Shown here: piece by piece, positions 35,620-47,424 of the stretch | Position numbering within the stretch: the first letter of the stretch is position 1 | Layout of the letters: each line of letters opens with the position of its first letter | Source: Boletus sp. NGJ | Taxonomy: Eukaryota; Basidiomycota; Agaricomycetes; Boletales; Boletaceae | Assembly (NCBI GenBank): GCA_019096195.1 | Contig: JAGTXK010000114.1 | Location: 1-64,000 of the forward strand | Direction of reading: 5' to 3' | DNA length: 64,000 bases | Program-made: the position numbers and the translations under genes | The notes under the pieces: generated by a model | Told to the model about the DNA's origin: nothing | Database searches by the model: none | The model's input: only the letters and a program-made list of their open reading frames with translations

Positions 35620-37857
35620 TCATCCATGGATTCCATCTCCGGTACCTGACCCACAGCACATCCATGTAGGAAACGCGATCGAAAGGATAGCCTTGTCTGT
35701 CCGTCGCTGATGTGATCCGACATGAGTCGAATAGGTAAGTTAGAGGAAGTGTGCGCACCGTGAGATGGACCGTCTCGGCGGGAGGATGAGACACGTCAAT
35801 CATTTGTTGTGCCTAATAGGAAATGAGGTGTCATGACGAGGTTCATAATAACTAGAAACTGACGCACTGGACCTGCTCCCGTTGGAACTGCGTGACCTTG
35901 TCTATCACCAGATGCATCTTTTTTCGGATGGCTAGGGTCAGCAGTCTTGGTGGACGATTTAGGCTGTAACATCCGATGAGTGCCTGCGTATGAGCCCGAG
36001 GAACAACGAACCTTTCGTTGTCGAACGGGTCTCGCCACTGCTCGCTAGAACAATATGTATGTTAGACAAACCGCGTCCGATCGCCTATCAAGGAAGAGTA
36101 CTCACGCGCACACGTTGACCTGCAGCCATCCACGAAGGTCCCACGCTTGTGGTGCCCACTCTTGGTGGTGACTGCGAACGAGACCGGCGATCGACAGGCT
36201 GACCCGACGTTCCAGGAACACGATCGGGCTTGTGTGAAGTCGCCTCGTTCCTCTTTCTCGTCCTCGTCGGTACCCACCCTTTGAGCATTGGAATACCGTG
36301 AGATGAATTGGGAGTGTCAAGATTTTCCACTGGATGTGTCTCTGACGAGTGTGGGATGGCGTCAGACGCGCTAAGCGGAAGTACCTCGTCCTCGCGGAGA
36401 TGGACGGAGGATGATGGGGAGTGGGACAGTGACTCCAGTAGCGTCAACACGGAGGGAAGAGGAGAATGTAGCGATGACTAACCTCATCGTAGTCGAACTG
36501 GGCGGCTGGCGTATTCGTCGGCACCTCGTCCTATGCAAGGGTGAAAAGTCACTTCAAAGGGGGGAATAACGAATGGATACCTCGAGGAAATCACCATCGT
36601 CATCTTTATTGCGGGTCTCGACCTTGAGTTGACCGGATTTCCCAGGCTCGTCCTGGTGTACATATGCAACGACGATGTGAGCGCAGCTCGTTTTGGCGAC
36701 AGAGTGTAAACTCTTACTGGGCCAGAACCAGATGGCTTGTTGTCATGGTCGGTCGAGGTCGAAGGCAGCTCGTCGTGTTGTTGTTCCTCACGAGTGGATG
36801 CCTAACGTAGAAGGACGGAATTGGGCTTACCCGCCATGTCAACATGGTCAATGATCAATTACTTACATGAAAAGGACCATATGAGTCCGGGAGAATGCTG
36901 TCGAGGTTCCGCACATTGAGTCTCCCGCTACCTTGTCCAGTCGCAAGATAGCTGCCATCCGGGGAGATTGCGATCGAGAATATAACTGCCCTGTTTTGGA
37001 TGGCAGGGACAACGAGAGAGAGAGTCGACGCGTCTAGGAACAAGACGGAATGGCCTGCATAGGTAGCAATAAACTTCCCATTCGGTGCCAGAGCAATAGA
37101 CCTATCGGAGCCACCAGCGAGAATCGTCGATTGAGTGAGTTGGGACCCCGTTGAAACAGCGAAAGACTTGATTGTCTGGTCGGCCGATACGGTAAAAATT
37201 TGTTGACCGTCGTTGGACCACGCGAGCGGAACGATTGAAATTGCTGCGGGTGAGATGGTCTTGATGTCGATGAGTTGGTCACCATTGTAACTGTCAAAAA
37301 TGCGAACCGAGCCACCATGGCAAGAAGTAGCAATGTGCTCGCCAGTTGGGGAGAACCTGATACCCGTGACTCCACTGCCATGTTTGAGAGGGCCAACAAG
37401 TCTCTTCCCACTCGTTATACTCCAAATGCTCGCTTTTTTGTCAGGATATCCAGTCCCGGTGGCAAACCGGGACGAGTCTGGGGAGACATCGACGGTATAC
37501 GTCCAATTTGTGCCCTCCACGTCGACGACCTTTTCATGTATCTCTGCGTCCCACACACTTGCGCCTGCGTCGCGAGTTCCACAGACTATCCACTTGTGAT
37601 CCTTCGATACGGAAACGGTGCGCAGCTGCACTCCCGTTTGCATCCCAACCTTTTGACCGTCTGCAAGTCGCCATCGTCGAATCCCATCACGGCCACCGGC
37701 CAGAAGATGTTTTCCGTCAGGGTGGAATACGACTGCCGCCACCTCACGAGATCCACTGGTTTCTAGGACTATGGTTGTTGGGTCTTAGTGGATTGTCAGC
37801 ATTGCATAATCGACGCCCTTCAGAACATTGCTACACACTGGTATTCGTCGACGACAT
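35620..37857 (-). CDS. WD40 propeller protein, paralog C
   Basis: Complete nine-exon gene. The 19-nt exon 1 (37857) gives MSSTNT; splicing to exon 2 gives NPTTIVLETSG. The propeller exon (to about 36867) includes VVFHPDGKHLLAGGRDG, VDVSPDSSRFATGTGYPDK, IRFSPTGEHIATSCHGGSV and ISPDGSYLATGQGSGRL. The tail runs ASTREEQQHDELPSTSTD, DEPGKSGQLKVETRN, DEVPTNTPAAQFDYDE, SLSHSPSSSVHLREDEV (the most divergent exon, without the MFKKWLK motif), RAVARPVRQRKVRCSS, AQQMIDVSHPPAETVHLT and AILSIAFPTWMCCGS, ending at 35620. An in-frame taa sits just before the exon 2 splice site, so translation cannot begin within the intron and the 5' splice is required. Confidence 0.87.
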
Positions 37858-38029
37858 CCTCACCAATGGTATGTGCACAGTCTTGGGGTTCGAAGAGTGC
37901 AAAAACGACGTGTGTCGGTTTACTCGTATTGCGCAAAGTTACCGTATAAACACATTTCCTTATTCTCAACATGAGGCTATTTACGTAGTGCCTCGTGTCT
38001 GGGCGGTATTCTTCAAGTTGCGAGGATCC

Positions 38030-38760
38030 TAGGTGAACCGTGACCCTCTTGCGAGGATCAACCAAGCAGTCAATCTTGGTAAAACTTTCCCTTGTTGCCA
38101 ATGCCAGTCTTACCCTTGGACTTGTGAGTATTCCCCTTGCCTACACGACACTATTCACGACAAGTTTACAATCCGCATTAGACCCGTTTGCGACATACCG
38201 CCTTCATTGAAACACGTGTCCATACCACGAGGCACCGCTCATGATCAATATCCTTGACAAGGTGGGAGACGAATATATGTAGGTGAGTCTAATCGAGTGC
38301 ACCTCGTCTTTTCAGACCTTTCCCCTAAAGCAAATTCGAAGCGCTCTATTTCCCCCTCGTCCCCAAGTAGTCCAAGTGGATCACCGGTCGCATGAGATAC
38401 ATGCGCCGGCCTTTGAGGAACTGAGGAACAACCAAACCGCACCTCCGAGTGATGCATGGTTCAATTTGGTATGCGTATATCATTACTCCGAGTGTTGATC
38501 TCACAACATGGTGGGCACTCTTTAGGACTGGCCTACAGGTCAGTCCAAACTTGAAATATAAGTCAAGTTTGGCTGACTAAATTTGAAATATTGTACGGCT
38601 AAGGGATTATACTTCAAAATTAACCTTCAGGTCATATTTTAATAATTAACTTCATGTTTAGAATGGCGTTTAAGCCAGTCCTAAAGATTGCCCACCGCGT
38701 TGTCTCTGGCAATGCCGAAGACAGGCAACATTACTGTAAGGCCGGGATCTAAACAAAGGA
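38030..38760 (+). repeat. Degenerate sequence Y, copy 3, carrying a TIR insertion
   Basis: Head to head with WD40 C. It has KLSLVANASLTLGL before the shared donor gtgagt, then RLRH and TRVHT after the putative acceptor, and farther on a part parallel to 42740-42985. The TIR element at 38503-38703 interrupts it. Several stops make it non-coding as it stands. Confidence 0.5.
38503..38703. mobile_element. MITE-like non-autonomous DNA transposon, 201 bp
   Basis: The left end acaacatggtgggcactc and the reverse complement of the right end acaacgcggtgggcaatc continue as matching tctttaggactggc, giving terminal inverted repeats of about 32 bp with three mismatches. The flanks show a 3-bp duplication, CTC (38500-38502 and 38704-38706). 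The interior is AT-rich, non-coding and has its own 9-bp hairpin (38545-38572). Copy Y4 near 42935 is an empty site: its sequence runs through the insertion point without this DNA. Superfamily is uncertain; a 3-bp duplication would fit PIF/Harbinger-like or CACTA-like elements. Confidence 0.85.
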
Positions 38761-39734
38761 ACGATACACAATAACCTAGTCACCTGGCAGCTGCCTGTTG
38801 GAATAGAATCACTTGCTACTGTACTGCTTACCTAACCACAGTAGCCATCTGGTAGCCACCCACTGTACTGTATTTCTTTGTCCGCTATCACGAATAACAT
38901 CTGCCGCTCTGTCCCGCATTGTTCGCGCCCTGTTCCTGGCATACAACTTTTCAACACTACCCGCCTGGTTTCCGATCCTGTGCCCTGCCTCCCAACGGAC
39001 GTCCATGCCTAGGCGTGTTTCAACAATAGCCAAATGAAAGTTTAATCATGTCGCAACGAAATTATTATTCCGCGACTCGAGCACCAGTCACCTCCAACGA
39101 CAAGCATGCGCACGCGGTAGAGATTCCGTGATGCTTGTACAGATTCGATTGCTCGTTATCGATAATTATCGCTGACGTCGTCCTATTGTTGGCTGAGTTC
39201 GTCGTCATGTTCTCTGCTGCCTGCATCCTGTACGTTGTATCCTCAATCTAAGTGACCTCTTCCTTTTTTTTCGCGACTAATATCTTGTCGTTCCTCGCGA
39301 TGCGTATCTTCAGTTGGTGTCGCGATGGCGCTCATTGTGTGAGTGTCCAAGTGTGCCAACGAAAGTGTCTCGAGTACACGATCGACGAGCGTCGCATACA
39401 CTCCGGCATAGGAATAGTCGAGTGTCGATATCCTGTTATCGAGAGGTGTGGTCGTGTACGGCAATGAGAGAAAGAGTAGTAGAATAGACTGAATGTGAAT
39501 GTGTGCAGGCTCGTATCGTCACCACAGAGCCTGGACCGTCCTTCATCCTTCGTCCCAACCTTTGTGTGCATGTCATCGCATCGTTTAGTCAGTGACCGTT
39601 GACTGTACCCAGGTTCGATCTGGGCGGGCTTAGCAGTACTCTTACAATGCTGCCAGGTGACGCGTGACTCGAAGAACTGCGCGATTGATGTCTACTTAAG
39701 TGCCTACACGTCTTGCTACATCAAATCACCTACG
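38761..39734. other. 3' flank of WD40 D
   Basis: No gene is seen. The region near 39500 (ctcgtatcgtcaccacagag) matches 35224 upstream of the WD40 C 3' end, so it belongs to the duplicated unit. Confidence 0.4.
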
Positions 39735-41975
39735 TCATCCATGGGTTCCATCTTCATTGGCTGAGCCACGACACAACATCCATGCAGGTAGTCTGATAGA
39801 AATAGTAGCATCGCCCGATTCTCGTTGATCCTGATCCACTGTGAGTCTAGCAATGTAAGCTAAACGAAAGCACGCGCACCGTTACACGGATCCTCCCGGA
39901 TGAGGGATGAGATGGTTGGTTCACCTGTTGTGCCTAATAGGACGTGAACTGTAATGATGTGGTCTATCATCACCAGAAAAACAAGACATACCTGGCCTGC
40001 TTCCGCTGGATTTGCAGCACCTTGTTCACTATGAGAAGCGCCTTTTTTTGAATGGGTGCGCTTGGCCTTAGGCTGCAACGACTGATGAGTGCCTGTATAT
40101 AACCTGGAAGAACAACAAACCTTTCGCTGTCGAACAGGTTTCGCCACCGCTCGCTAGAATGACATGTTGGACACACTACATCCGATTATCTATCTATCAA
40201 AGAGCACTCACTGGCACACGTTTAGTTGCAGCCATCCACGAAGGTCCCACGTTTAAGTCTTCCACCGGTGCTGGTGACTGGGAAAGAGATTGATGATTGG
40301 CAGCCTGACGCGACTTTCTGGAAACTCGATCGGGCTCATGCAATGCCGCGTCCTTGTTACGCCTCCTGATCCGTGTCAGTAACAACCTTTTGAACATCGG
40401 AGTACCCTGAGATGACTCGGCAATGTTGCGATGTTCCTCTAGATCCATCCCTGGAGGGGAAGTGGCTGGCAGAGCATCCGATAGCCGTGGTACAGCAGGG
40501 GATGTGTCAAGTGGCGGTACCCCGTCCTCACGAGAATGGACGGAGGACGCTGGGGACAGTGACTCCAGTAGCGTCAACACGGAGGGAAGAGGAGAATGTA
40601 GTGATGACTAACCTCATCGTAGTCGAACTGAGCAGCTGGCGTATTCGTTGGTACCTCGTCCTATGCAATGGTGAAAAATTGCTTCGAGGAGGGAAAGAAT
40701 AAATGGATACCTCAAGGAAATTACCATCGTCATCTTCGTTGCGGGTCTCGGGCTTGTGTAGACCGGATTCCCCAGGCTCTTCCTGGTGTACATGTGCGAT
40801 GATCAAGTCAGCGCTCGTTTGGCGACAGAATGACAAACTCGTACCGGGTCAGAACCAGATGGCTTGTTGTCATGGTCGGTCGAGGTCGAAGGCAGCTCGT
40901 CTTGTTGTTGTTCCTCACGAGTGGCTGCCTAATGCAGAAGGATGAAATGAGGTTTACCCGACATGTCAACAAGGTCAATGATCAGATACTTACATGGAAA
41001 GGACCATATGAGTCCGGGAGAATGCTGCCGAGGTTCCGCACGTTGAGTCTCCCGCTACCTTGTCCAGTCGCAAGATAGCTGCCATCCGGGGATATTGCGA
41101 TTGAGAATATTTCCTCCCTGTTGTCAATGGCAGGGACAATGTGAGACAGAGTCGACGCGTCTAGAAACGAGATGCCATGGTCTGCGACAGTAGCAATAAA
41201 CTTGCCATTCGGTGCCAGAGAAATAGACTTGTGGTTGCTATCCGGAATTGGTGATATAGCGAGCTGGGACCCTGTTGACACGGCGAAAGACCTGATTTTC
41301 TTGTTATCCGACACGGTGAATATTCGTTGACCGTCGTTGGACCACACAAGCGGAGTGATTGGAAATGTTGAGCGGGTGACGATGTTGATGTCGATGAGTT
41401 GGTCTCCATTGTGACTGTCAAAAATGCGGACCGAGCCACTATAGCAGGAAGTGGCGATATGCTCGCCATCTGGAGAGAACCTCACTCCCGTGACACCTCT
41501 GTCGTGTTCGAGCGGGCCAACGTGTCTCTTCCCACTCGTTATGCTCCAGATGTTCGCTTTTTTGTTAGGGTGCCCAGTCCCGGTGGCAAACCGGGACGAG
41601 TCTGGGGAGACGTCGACGGCATATATCCAATTTGTGCCTTCCACGTCGACGACCTTTCCATGCATGTCTGCATCCCACACGCTTGCGCCTGCGTCGCGGG
41701 TCCCGCAGGCTATCCACCTGCCGTCCCTCGATACGGAAATGGCGCGCGCCTCCATTCCTGTTTGCTTTCCGACCTCTTGACCATCTGCAAGTCGCCATCG
41801 GCGAACCCCATTAGGACCACCGCCAAAAAGATGCTTTCCGTCGGGATGGAACGCAACTGCGTATACATAGCCAGAGCCACCGGTCTCAAGTACTCTTGTT
41901 GAGTCTTACTGAGTTGTCAACATCGCACAATCACTCTTCAGAACATTGCCACGCACCGGTATTCGTCGACGACAT
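39735..41975 (-). CDS. WD40 propeller protein, paralog D
   Basis: Complete nine-exon gene and the clearest of the four. Exon 1 is 41957-41975 (MSSTNT). Exon 2 is 40994-41904 and encodes DSTRVLETGGSGYVYAVAF and the seven blades, e.g. VDVSPDSSRFATGTGHPNK, VRFSPDGEHIATSCYSGSV, ISLAPNGKFIATVADHG and ISPDGSYLATGQGSGRL. Tail exons: AATREEQQQDELPSTSTD, EEPGESGLHKPETRNED, a DEVPTNTPAAQFDYDE-type exon, an exon with SSVHSREDGVPPLD, RAVAKPVRQRKVCCSS (from 40153), a short AQQ exon, and ATISIRLPAWMLCRGS before the stop at 39735. Predicted length is about 590 residues. The conserved tail exons across copies argue that the tail is functional, not read-through. Confidence 0.88.
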
Positions 41976-42139
41976 CCTCACCAATGGCACCCAGTCGTGG
42001 AGTTCGAGGAAGGAAAAATGATATGTTGCGCAAAGATGCTGTATACACTAAACACGTTTCCTTATTCTTAACATGGGTCTGTTTACGTAGGTGCCTCGTG
42101 CCATCTGGGCCGTGCTCTTGCTCGGGTCCCAGCTAGTAG

Positions 42140-42985
42140 GTGAACCGTGACCCTCCTGCGGAAATGAACCAAGCAGTCAACTTTGGCAAAACTTTCCCTT
42201 GTTGCTAATCTTACCCTGGGACTTGTGAGTGTTCGCCATGCATCGCCTACACGACCCAATTTACGACGAGTGTACAATGACGCATTAGACCTGCTTGCGA
42301 CGTATCGCCTACAAAACACGTGTCCATACTATGACGTTCTCGCTCAAGGACCGCTCATACTCCGGGGAGATGTTCTCGACAAGGTGGGAGACGAATGTGT
42401 CCGTTCACCACCCAAGCTCAAACCACGTCACTTTCCTATTCATATGGTTGCACATTTGTTGAATAGCTTGCACTCGCTGCTATAGACGTCGGACACGTGT
42501 GTACATGTCCACCTGAAGCTCATATAGTTGCGCTCACACACACCCCTGGTCGACGCCAGTAATCCCTTTGGAAGCCATGTCTCGAATTCACGGGTAGATT
42601 ATATCACAAGCATCCACATGGAACCCCCAGAAATGCTAGCGCTCGCTGCCCTGCATTATGCTGGACTCTTGGAACCGGTTTTTATTACTACGGTATGCAG
42701 AGCAGTCCGATCGAGCGTACCTCTTCTTCTCATCCTTTCCCCCTAGACTCAATTTGAGGCACCGTAATTTCCCCTCGTCCCTAAGCAATCACGGTGGACG
42801 CGTGGATCAACGGTTGCACGAGATATGTGTGCTCGCCTTTCATGAACTGAAGATCGGTCAAACCGCATTTCCGAGTGATGGATTGGGCCGCAAAGGTTCA
42901 ATTTGGTATGCGTATATCAATACTCCGGGTGTTGATTTTGATGACGCCGAAGACAGGCAACATTACTGTAGGACCGGGTTCTAAG
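42140..42985 (+). repeat. Degenerate sequence Y, copy 4, divergent from WD40 D
   Basis: Head to head with WD40 D. It has KLSLVANLTLGL before the shared donor, then either LLATYRLQNTCPYYDVLAQ or, with phase-0 splicing, TCLRRIAYKTRVHT. Later come EPPEMLALAALHYAGLLEPV and a terminal IWYAYINTPGVDFDD. This is the longest readable version of Y, but one continuous gene model does not emerge. Confidence 0.5.
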
Positions 42986-43538
42986 TCAAGGAACGATACA
43001 CAACGAGATGATGTATGTATGCAAGCCAGAAAGCGGGACCCAGCAACTACCCACATTAACCTACAGATCGATAGTGAAACAGAACCATACGGAAAGCGGA
43101 CCATGTTGTCAATACACGGAAAACAAGAAATAGATCGACAGCAGCCGATGGAACGATACGCGCCGGATTCCTCGCGAACACGCCTAATAGCCCGGGCATG
43201 GTTGCGATCGAGATGCGGTCCGTTCAAGGAGTGCGGACTATTTCTTCGGCCAGAACCCCACTTCTTGGCATAACTACTTCCTCATTCGCTATGTCGCTAA
43301 TCCCACCCGCATAAACATACTCTGGGGCAGGCATATGATCCACCGCAGACGATGATCCAGTCTCCACCAGGACTGAGCAACACGTCCGACAACCGTCATG
43401 ATGACCTGTCAATTTCCCATATCAACCTCCAAATGAGACACACATCCCACTTTTCGACGTCTGCCATGTAAAGGAGTATATCGTACGTAGCAACAAACAT
43501 CAAGGCGAGAAAGAAAGTGCTTGGCACGAGGTCTCGCA
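42986..43538. other. Boundary between the accessory block and the MFS gene
   Basis: No supportable gene. Similarity to the repeated units ends near 43010. Confidence 0.4.
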
Positions 43539-46140
43539 TCACAGTGTGTACCTGAAATCAGGCGCGCGATCACCCAGGTCTCTCAACTCCTGGATTGTAA
43601 ATTGGAGCTTTCCCCCTTGCTCGATGCGCTGCCTCGATGCTTGGTCCCTCGCATCGTTGATGCGCTTGTACAAAACGATCAAGATGGGTACCACGACCAA
43701 CCCAATTCCGACGAACATCAACTCCAGACCGTCTACCCAACGTCGAGAAGAAATCCATCCATGACCATGAAGGAGGGCAAGAGCAAGTAATATGACTTAC
43801 GTCCAAGGATGAATCTTGGCGAATCCTGCTCTCGGTAAATATTCGCCGCGATGGCTCCACTAAAGTTCCCGAATCCGATATTGAGCGCCATACCTACAGC
43901 GCGCTTATATTGACCAGCGAGGTTATTCCCGAGCCTACTCGAAATATTCGGTGAGTGCACTTCCAATATGGAGATCGACACACACCATGTGACAACACCA
44001 GGAAATGATGCATAACTTCCAATAACGATCAAGAAAGTCCCAAAGTACTTGATGCCATTCGAAGCTTCCGATATGTTGATGGAGTACCCAACGAGAAGCA
44101 AGAGGAGGCCAGCATAGATGAACACAGAGCGATTCTCAAATTTATCTGAGTAGTGCGCCCAGATGAGAAGGACGATTGCTAGATAAATGTCTAAATAAGC
44201 AAGGATAGATACATTCACCGATAAACCCACAGGCAATGACGTATGGTGGGACAGTAAGGAGTTGACTGATAGCAGTGGTATACCCGAAGCTGTGATGCAA
44301 CGTTAATCACCAGCGATCGACCAGAATCATGATCACGAACTTCTTGATAATCGTTCTATGCACATGTAAGAAACGTTCGTGAGTACCAGATGAACAAGGG
44401 TGAAATAACTGACGGAAGGAAAAAGGTGATGCCATATACTACATCAGAATGATGAGCCTCGCACTACCGACCATGGAGAATGTGGCCGTTACGTACGGGG
44501 AGCAATGATTGACATGTAGACAAGCATTTGCAGATAGACCTGCCAATCAGTGAAGGCGGCTATGACATGGCGGAGGGCAAAATGCTCTTCCTCTCCAACG
44601 GACGAGTTGTCATATTCTGCGATGTGTTAGCCAACGCACGTCTCAAAGAACCGGCACAACACACTTTTCCTCCATACAAGGTATGCACGTTCTTCCGGCG
44701 TCAGGAAAGTGGCAGTCGAGGGAAAATCGACGATCACTGACAAGGGCATCAAAACAGAATCTTGAAGGTTCGAAAGAGCTCTGAACCCACCGAAGAAAGC
44801 GATAAGCCCAACAACCACAGTCAACAGTCCTTCAATAATCTGTTACCGTGGTCATCAGAACAATAGTCACGACGTTTGGACGTAACTCACAAATATCCAC
44901 GACCAACCCTCTAAATGACCCACTCCCCCCATGTAACCTATTCCAAACGCGAGGAGGCCGGAAAAGGCACCTTGAATTGCGTTTAGAATAGGGCGGCATG
45001 AAAAAAGCTCCATGTTGCTCACCTGCTACTGTTGCTGCCCCAAAGAATAGACCAACACGGTACTGGAGCATGTATCTTGGGTACCACAATGTAAGGCTAT
45101 AGCGCCAACGTCAGTTCGCGAATGATACGTCAGCTAACAACGCACTAGTATACAACACCAGGGAATAACCCAGCTTCGGCGATGCCAAGACAGAGCCGTA
45201 CACCAATTAATTGAGGGTAACTGTAGATCCCATTTGTCAATTCGAGACAAGGCAGCAATAAACGACGCGCATTACGTTTTCACGAGACCCATCAATGTCC
45301 TGGAACTGATATGAGTACCATGAGGGATTTATGGGACAACAGGGCTACCTACATGACAATGCCCCACAACACCTGAACGTTATCAGCTAATCAATACCAG
45401 GGGGTCGAACTTGTGTCCGACTCACCGTAATGCCTGGAAGCCATCTTACGTCCCTGGTACATCAGTAATACGTCTGCACTACTATGGGCTAGCATACCTC
45501 GATGGACGAAACACCTTTAAGACCAGACTGAAGGGCGGCATAAGCTCGGCAAGTGATTCCAACACCACGACACTTACTTGGCTGGACATTCAAGTACGCA
45601 ATACGACTATAGGGGAACGAGTCGAAACGCGAGCTTCAAGACGAACACAGAGTACGCACCATGAAAAACATGGTCTGTAACTCGAATTAACAGAGGTATC
45701 CGAACACAGAGGATAAAGTGACGCACGAGGGCAATATTGTATCTGTCGCCAATCAGGTAGAGCTGCGTCGTGAGACCGTCGAGTTTGGCGTTTCCTTGCT
45801 CAAAGTGAGTCTGGTAAGGTAGGCCAAGTACGCCGAACGACGAGAAAACATACCGATATTGCCTGTCCAAATGGTGATAATAAAAACAAGGCATCGCTCT
45901 CAGCTTGGGGATCTAGCTGAACCTGTCCGACCTACCTCGGTCCATGAAGGAAAGAAGATACATCAAACTTAGAATTGGCATCAACCGTAAATCAACCTTG
46001 CGCCAAAGTCGTTTCTCAGCCTCGGGACTGAGTGCGCGGGGTGCGTCATCGTCGGCAGAGTGAATTCGCTCGATCTGGGCCTCGAGTGTCCCTTTATCAA
46101 CAGGACTCCCGTCGCGGTTGTTCTCCGGTGCGATGGACAT
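43539..46140 (-). CDS. MFS permease of the Dal5/TNA1 (anion:cation symporter) type
   Basis: A transporter with about 12 predicted membrane segments in roughly ten exons. The cytosolic N-terminus ends EKRLWRKVDLRLMPILSLMY and LLSFMDRGN, the hallmark of the allantoate/nicotinate permease group, and continues after an intron with NIGNAKLDGLTTQLYL. The middle includes YIYAGLL-type segments, FIYAGLLLLLVGYSINI and TFLIVIGSYASFPGVVTWC. The end has VGIGLVVVPILIVLYKRIND and a conserved RAPDFRYTL terminus at the stop (43539). Likely substrates are small organic anions or vitamins, imported with protons at the plasma membrane, as known for relatives; the actual substrate is not deducible. Several middle exons (44240-45600) were not delimited exactly. 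I saw no definite lesion. Confidence 0.85.
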
Positions 46141-47424
46141 GACGGGTACGATGCCTCGAGGGCGGGTGTGAGATGGATGCGGGAACCCGGGAACCCAGGA
46201 CCAGCTAATATAATAAGCTTTTGTACATCAATATACCCATGGCCGCCAAATCTCCGAGTCTTTATGGAGTATTCCTGGTGGGTAAACTGAAATGCTAGAT
46301 GCGACAAAGTGGGAACCTACGGAATGAGAAGTGTTTCCTTGCCCAAGGAGATGGAAAAAGGAAATGTATTCTGTTGCGTACTTTTTGACTCTTGAAAGCA
46401 CCACATAAGGACACATGACATGCTATGGGAGTCCCGGCACAAGCGGCGGTACCTGTCCTAGTGAGTAGCATCATTGTGCAGTGGGAAATTCTCGCCAAAG
46501 TCTCTGACCCGGCCTCAAACTTGCGAAGCCACTCCGTCTTGCGTTTGCATTTGACAACGAGAGGTCAAGTTCAACCCAACCCAACACCTGAACCTAGACA
46601 AGGAAGCAAATTATGAATGCCTGCGATCTTGACCACCAACGAAGTTGTACGAGTAATTCAAAAATTTTAGTTGATTCGCATGCCACGCGGTTGGACTCAA
46701 TGCATCCGACCGAATTGTCACAGCGCCCGTTTTGCTTGATCCGGTAACTTGAACGCATGACGGTACCACGATCCACGACTTCAGATTGGTCTCTTTGAGT
46801 TGTATATAGGCCCGACATTGGCTAGACGGTACCTCTGATTGATAACTGGTGCACATGCCAACTGCAGATAAGCGCGATTGGGTACTCGTTACTTTGCATC
46901 CAGGTGATATGGAAGTCCGTATATTATGTCGCCGAACGCTACGGGGCTTGTTGTATAGCAAAGCGAGAAGATGTAGGTATGTAGCAGAGTGCGACTAAGA
47001 TTAATGTGTGTAACAGGGAGTGAACGTATGGGTGAAGCCAGGCGAGGCAAAGAGATATAACTTAGAGGCGAATATTGCCTCCGCCGCTCTGAATCACGTA
47101 TTGACACGGGCTGGCTGCCTCAAGCTAAATATCTGAATCCACAGTAGACTGATCCCGGAATCCTCAAGGGCTCTTGGACTTGCATTTAGTTAGAAAAAAA
47201 GTGTCTGTGGATGCTAAACCGCTCCCCAATTGATTCGCATTGACACTACCAGTATCCAAGAGGGCCTTCCAGATGCCCCGGGTCACCCAGACATTACACG
47301 ACTCGTGGACCATCGTGATCTCTTTTATGCTATTCTCCATTTCCTTCCCCTCCATCTATCTTACCTGGCTTATTAAATAAAAAGAGCAGCCAAGGAGGTC
47401 GGGTGGAGGAAATGTGTGTACTTT
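46141..47424. other. Gene-free stretch between the MFS gene and Sec61-alpha
   Basis: I see only short unsupported open frames. It includes the upstream region of the MFS gene and the 3' flank of Sec61-alpha. Confidence 0.45.

Noticed and set aside
38503-38703. Solo LTR as an explanation for the 201-bp insertion
   Set aside because: Ends are inverted, not direct TG..CA, and the target duplication is 3 bp, so a TIR element fits better.
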